Assembly (NCBI GenBank): GCA_013204195.1
Contig: JABMOJ010000355.1
Coordinates: 1 to 7,784, forward strand
DNA: 7,784 nt
Origin: SAR86 cluster bacterium
GTDB lineage: Bacteria > Pseudomonadota > Gammaproteobacteria > Pseudomonadales > Azotimanducaceae
Direction: 5' to 3'
In this document: in pieces, positions 6,888 through 7,784 of the stretch
How positions within the stretch are numbered: position 1 is the first letter of the stretch
Layout of the letters: every line of letters starts with the position of its first letter
Position numbers and translations under genes: made by a program
The notes under the pieces: generated by a model
Databases searched by the model: none
Seen by the model: the letters and a program-made list of their open reading frames with translations, nothing else
What the model was told of the DNA's origin: nothing

Positions 6888-6893
6888 AATATA
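6888..6893 (-). promoter_or_regulatory. Candidate -10 element for algR
   Basis: The minus strand reads TATATT at 6893-6888, five of six matches to the sigma-70 consensus, about 95 bases before the algR ATG. The -35 position (TGCCAG, 6916-6911) does not match consensus and lies in a perfect palindrome. A start near 6881 would place the CRP-like site at about -70.5, one base from a known class I spacing (-71.5). A poorer alternative is TACTGT (6921-6916), which would put that site near -42.5, one base from class II spacing. Confidence 0.4.
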
Positions 6894-6907
6894 GCTATGT
6901 GATCCGC

Positions 6908-6928
6908 GGACTGGCACAGTACCAGTCC
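6908..6928. promoter_or_regulatory. 21-bp perfect palindrome (7+7+7) upstream of algR
   Basis: GGACTGG (6908-6914) and CCAGTCC (6922-6928) are perfect inverted repeats around the 7-base spacer CACAGTA. The element sits between the CRP-like site and the TATATT -10, covering the predicted -35 region of algR, which is where a repressor or a second activator would bind. No T run follows on either strand, so it is not a standard terminator. The cognate protein is unknown. Confidence 0.55.
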
Positions 6929-6938
6929 TCTTATGCTC

Positions 6939-6964
6939 ATTAATGTGAAACCGTTCACAATAAT
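6939..6964. promoter_or_regulatory. CRP/Vfr-type binding site upstream of algR
   Basis: The core is TGTGA (6944-6948), six bases, TCACA (6955-6959), an exact match to the CRP half-site consensus and spacing. Flanking bases extend the symmetry: ATTAATGTGAA (6939-6949) and TTCACAATAAT (6954-6964) are inverted copies with one mismatch. The centre is about 160 bases before the algR ATG and after the algZ stop codon. From general knowledge, the P. aeruginosa fimS-algR system is reported to be under cAMP-Vfr control, so a cAMP-receptor site here is credible. Occupancy and direction of effect are inferred. Confidence 0.65.
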
Positions 6965-7010
6965 GACTTTTACGCCTGTCGCCACTTGAGACTAGTCTAA
7001 CATCATAAAC

Positions 7011-7784
7011 TCATTCTCGCCTACGCCGATTTCGACGATCTCCGTCATCAGCCAGAGGATAGCTGATGGTGGTATTAAAGCTCCCCTCGTCCTTGCGACT
7101 GACAATCGATGCGCCGGCCCCATAGATCGCCTCCAGTCGCCGGCGGATATTGTCTAGCGCCATACGATTACCCTGCAAGGGCGTCTGAATAGCATCCGAT
7201 AATGGATTGGATATACTCGCCACCAACTTGTTGTCATATCTGTCGATCACCACCTCGACGATGCCGCCTTCCGGCAGGGGCTGAATACCATGATAAATCG
7301 CGTTTTCCAGCAATGGTTGAAGTGTCAACAGTGGTATTTTGACGGTCTGTGGATCAACATTGATATGCCAATTAACCCGCAGGCGCTCATCCAATCGCAA
7401 CGACTCGATATGCACATATTTTTGACACAGGGCTAATTCTTCGGCAAGTAGCACCGGTTGATCGCTGCTCTGATTCAGACTGGCTCGAAACAGCACCGAC
7501 AGGTCCTCGACCACCTCTTCCGCAGTATCCGGGTCAACGCTAATCAGGCTCGCGATAATATTCATGCTGTTAAACAAAAAATGTGGTCGAATTCTGGATT
7601 GAAGCGCCTGAATACGGGAATTCAACTCAGCCTGCTCTTGGCGCCGAAGCTGGTGCTGCAGGAAGAAATATCGAAACGCGATACCCGTCATCACGGCGGC
7701 GACGATCAGGTTACGACTGACATTGCCGGTCTGCTCCAGATCCCAGGGCACATCCGGCAACATGGTGATCCACTCTCCCAGAAT
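7011..7784 (-). CDS. algZ: AlgZ/FimS-type LytS-family sensor histidine kinase (5' end beyond window)
   Basis: The reading frame is open to the right edge of the window, so 257 C-terminal residues are seen and the N-terminal membrane helices are mostly missing. Numbering from the first visible Met (7763): a hydrophobic helix at about 18-35 (NLIVAAVMTGIAFRYFFL), a coiled linker RRQEQAELNSRIQALQ, then the His-kinase box RIRPHFLFNSMNIIASL with phospho-acceptor His61 (codon 7583-7581). The ATPase half has LQPLLENAIYHGIQ (N box) and a degenerate glycine box, GNRMALDNIRRRLEAIYG. It should sense an unknown signal at the inner membrane and set AlgR phosphorylation; in Pseudomonas it is also linked to type IV pilus function. 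The protein ends in an Arg-rich tail (RRNRRRRE). The stop lies 218 bases before algR, so the pair is adjacent but not overlapping. Confidence 0.93.
   Translation of the reverse strand: MLGEWITMLPDVPWDLEQTGNVSRNLIVAAVMTGIAFRYFFLQHQLRRQEQAELNSRIQALQSRIRPHFLFNSMNIIASLISVDPDTAEEVVEDLSVLFRASLNQSSDQPVLLAEELALCQKYVHIESLRLDERLRVNWHINVDPQTVKIPLLTLQPLLENAIYHGIQPLPEGGIVEVVIDRYDNKLVASISNPLSDAIQTPLQGNRMALDNIRRRLEAIYGAGASIVSRKDEGSFNTTISYPLADDGDRRNRRRRE

Noticed and set aside
6891..6898. ATAGCTAT and the nearby TCCGCGGA (6903-6910) palindromes
   Set aside because: Eight-base symmetric words are common by chance; the first partly overlaps the proposed -10.
6731..6943. 70-codon plus-strand frame spanning the algR start and the regulatory gap
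   Set aside because: Its first part is antisense to conserved AlgR receiver sequence and the rest overlaps the palindromes; no Shine-Dalgarno or family similarity was seen.

Overview
The window looks like an ordinary chromosomal core region of a gammaproteobacterium, most likely in or near the Pseudomonadales/Cellvibrionales. The evidence is gene order plus protein similarity recognised by eye: the block algZ-algR-hemC-hemD-hemX-hemY, with a LytTR-type AlgR next to the haem genes, is the Pseudomonas-like arrangement. An fre-type flavin reductase directly after rho is also a gammaproteobacterial pattern. Base composition looks moderate (roughly half G+C, not counted exactly), which argues against a typical high-GC Pseudomonas. 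The species cannot be named from this sequence.

Layout, left to right. On the + strand are the last 271 codons of rho (transcription termination factor), then, 26 bases later, a complete NAD(P)H-flavin reductase gene (fre) with a TTG start. These two converge on a long minus-strand group. Between the groups (about 1567-1686) lie a small 14-bp tandem repeat that includes the fre stop codon and a large imperfect inverted repeat that includes the hemY stop codon. The minus-strand group, read right to left, is algZ (5' end beyond the window), a 218-base regulatory gap, algR, a 225-base gap with a probable terminator and a hemC promoter, then hemC-hemD-hemX-hemY. HemC/hemD and hemX/hemY overlap by ATGA, suggesting translational coupling.

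How the genes work together. HemC polymerises four porphobilinogens into hydroxymethylbilane and HemD closes this to uroporphyrinogen III, the branch point to haem, sirohaem and cobalamin. HemX and HemY are membrane-anchored accessory proteins conserved with them; their exact roles are poorly defined. AlgZ/AlgR is a two-component pair (LytS-type kinase, LytTR-type regulator) that in Pseudomonas controls type IV pili, alginate and other surface-associated traits. Rho and Fre are housekeeping.

I see no mobile element, RNA gene, CRISPR array or undescribed multi-gene system. The most interesting material is regulatory. The algZ-algR gap holds a near-perfect CRP/Vfr-type palindrome and a second perfect palindrome placed between it and a candidate -10 element. 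The hemC promoter has a consensus TATAAT followed by a run of seven T at the expected start point. At protein level, the flavin reductase has Cys in place of the Arg of its flavin-binding R-P-F-S motif.
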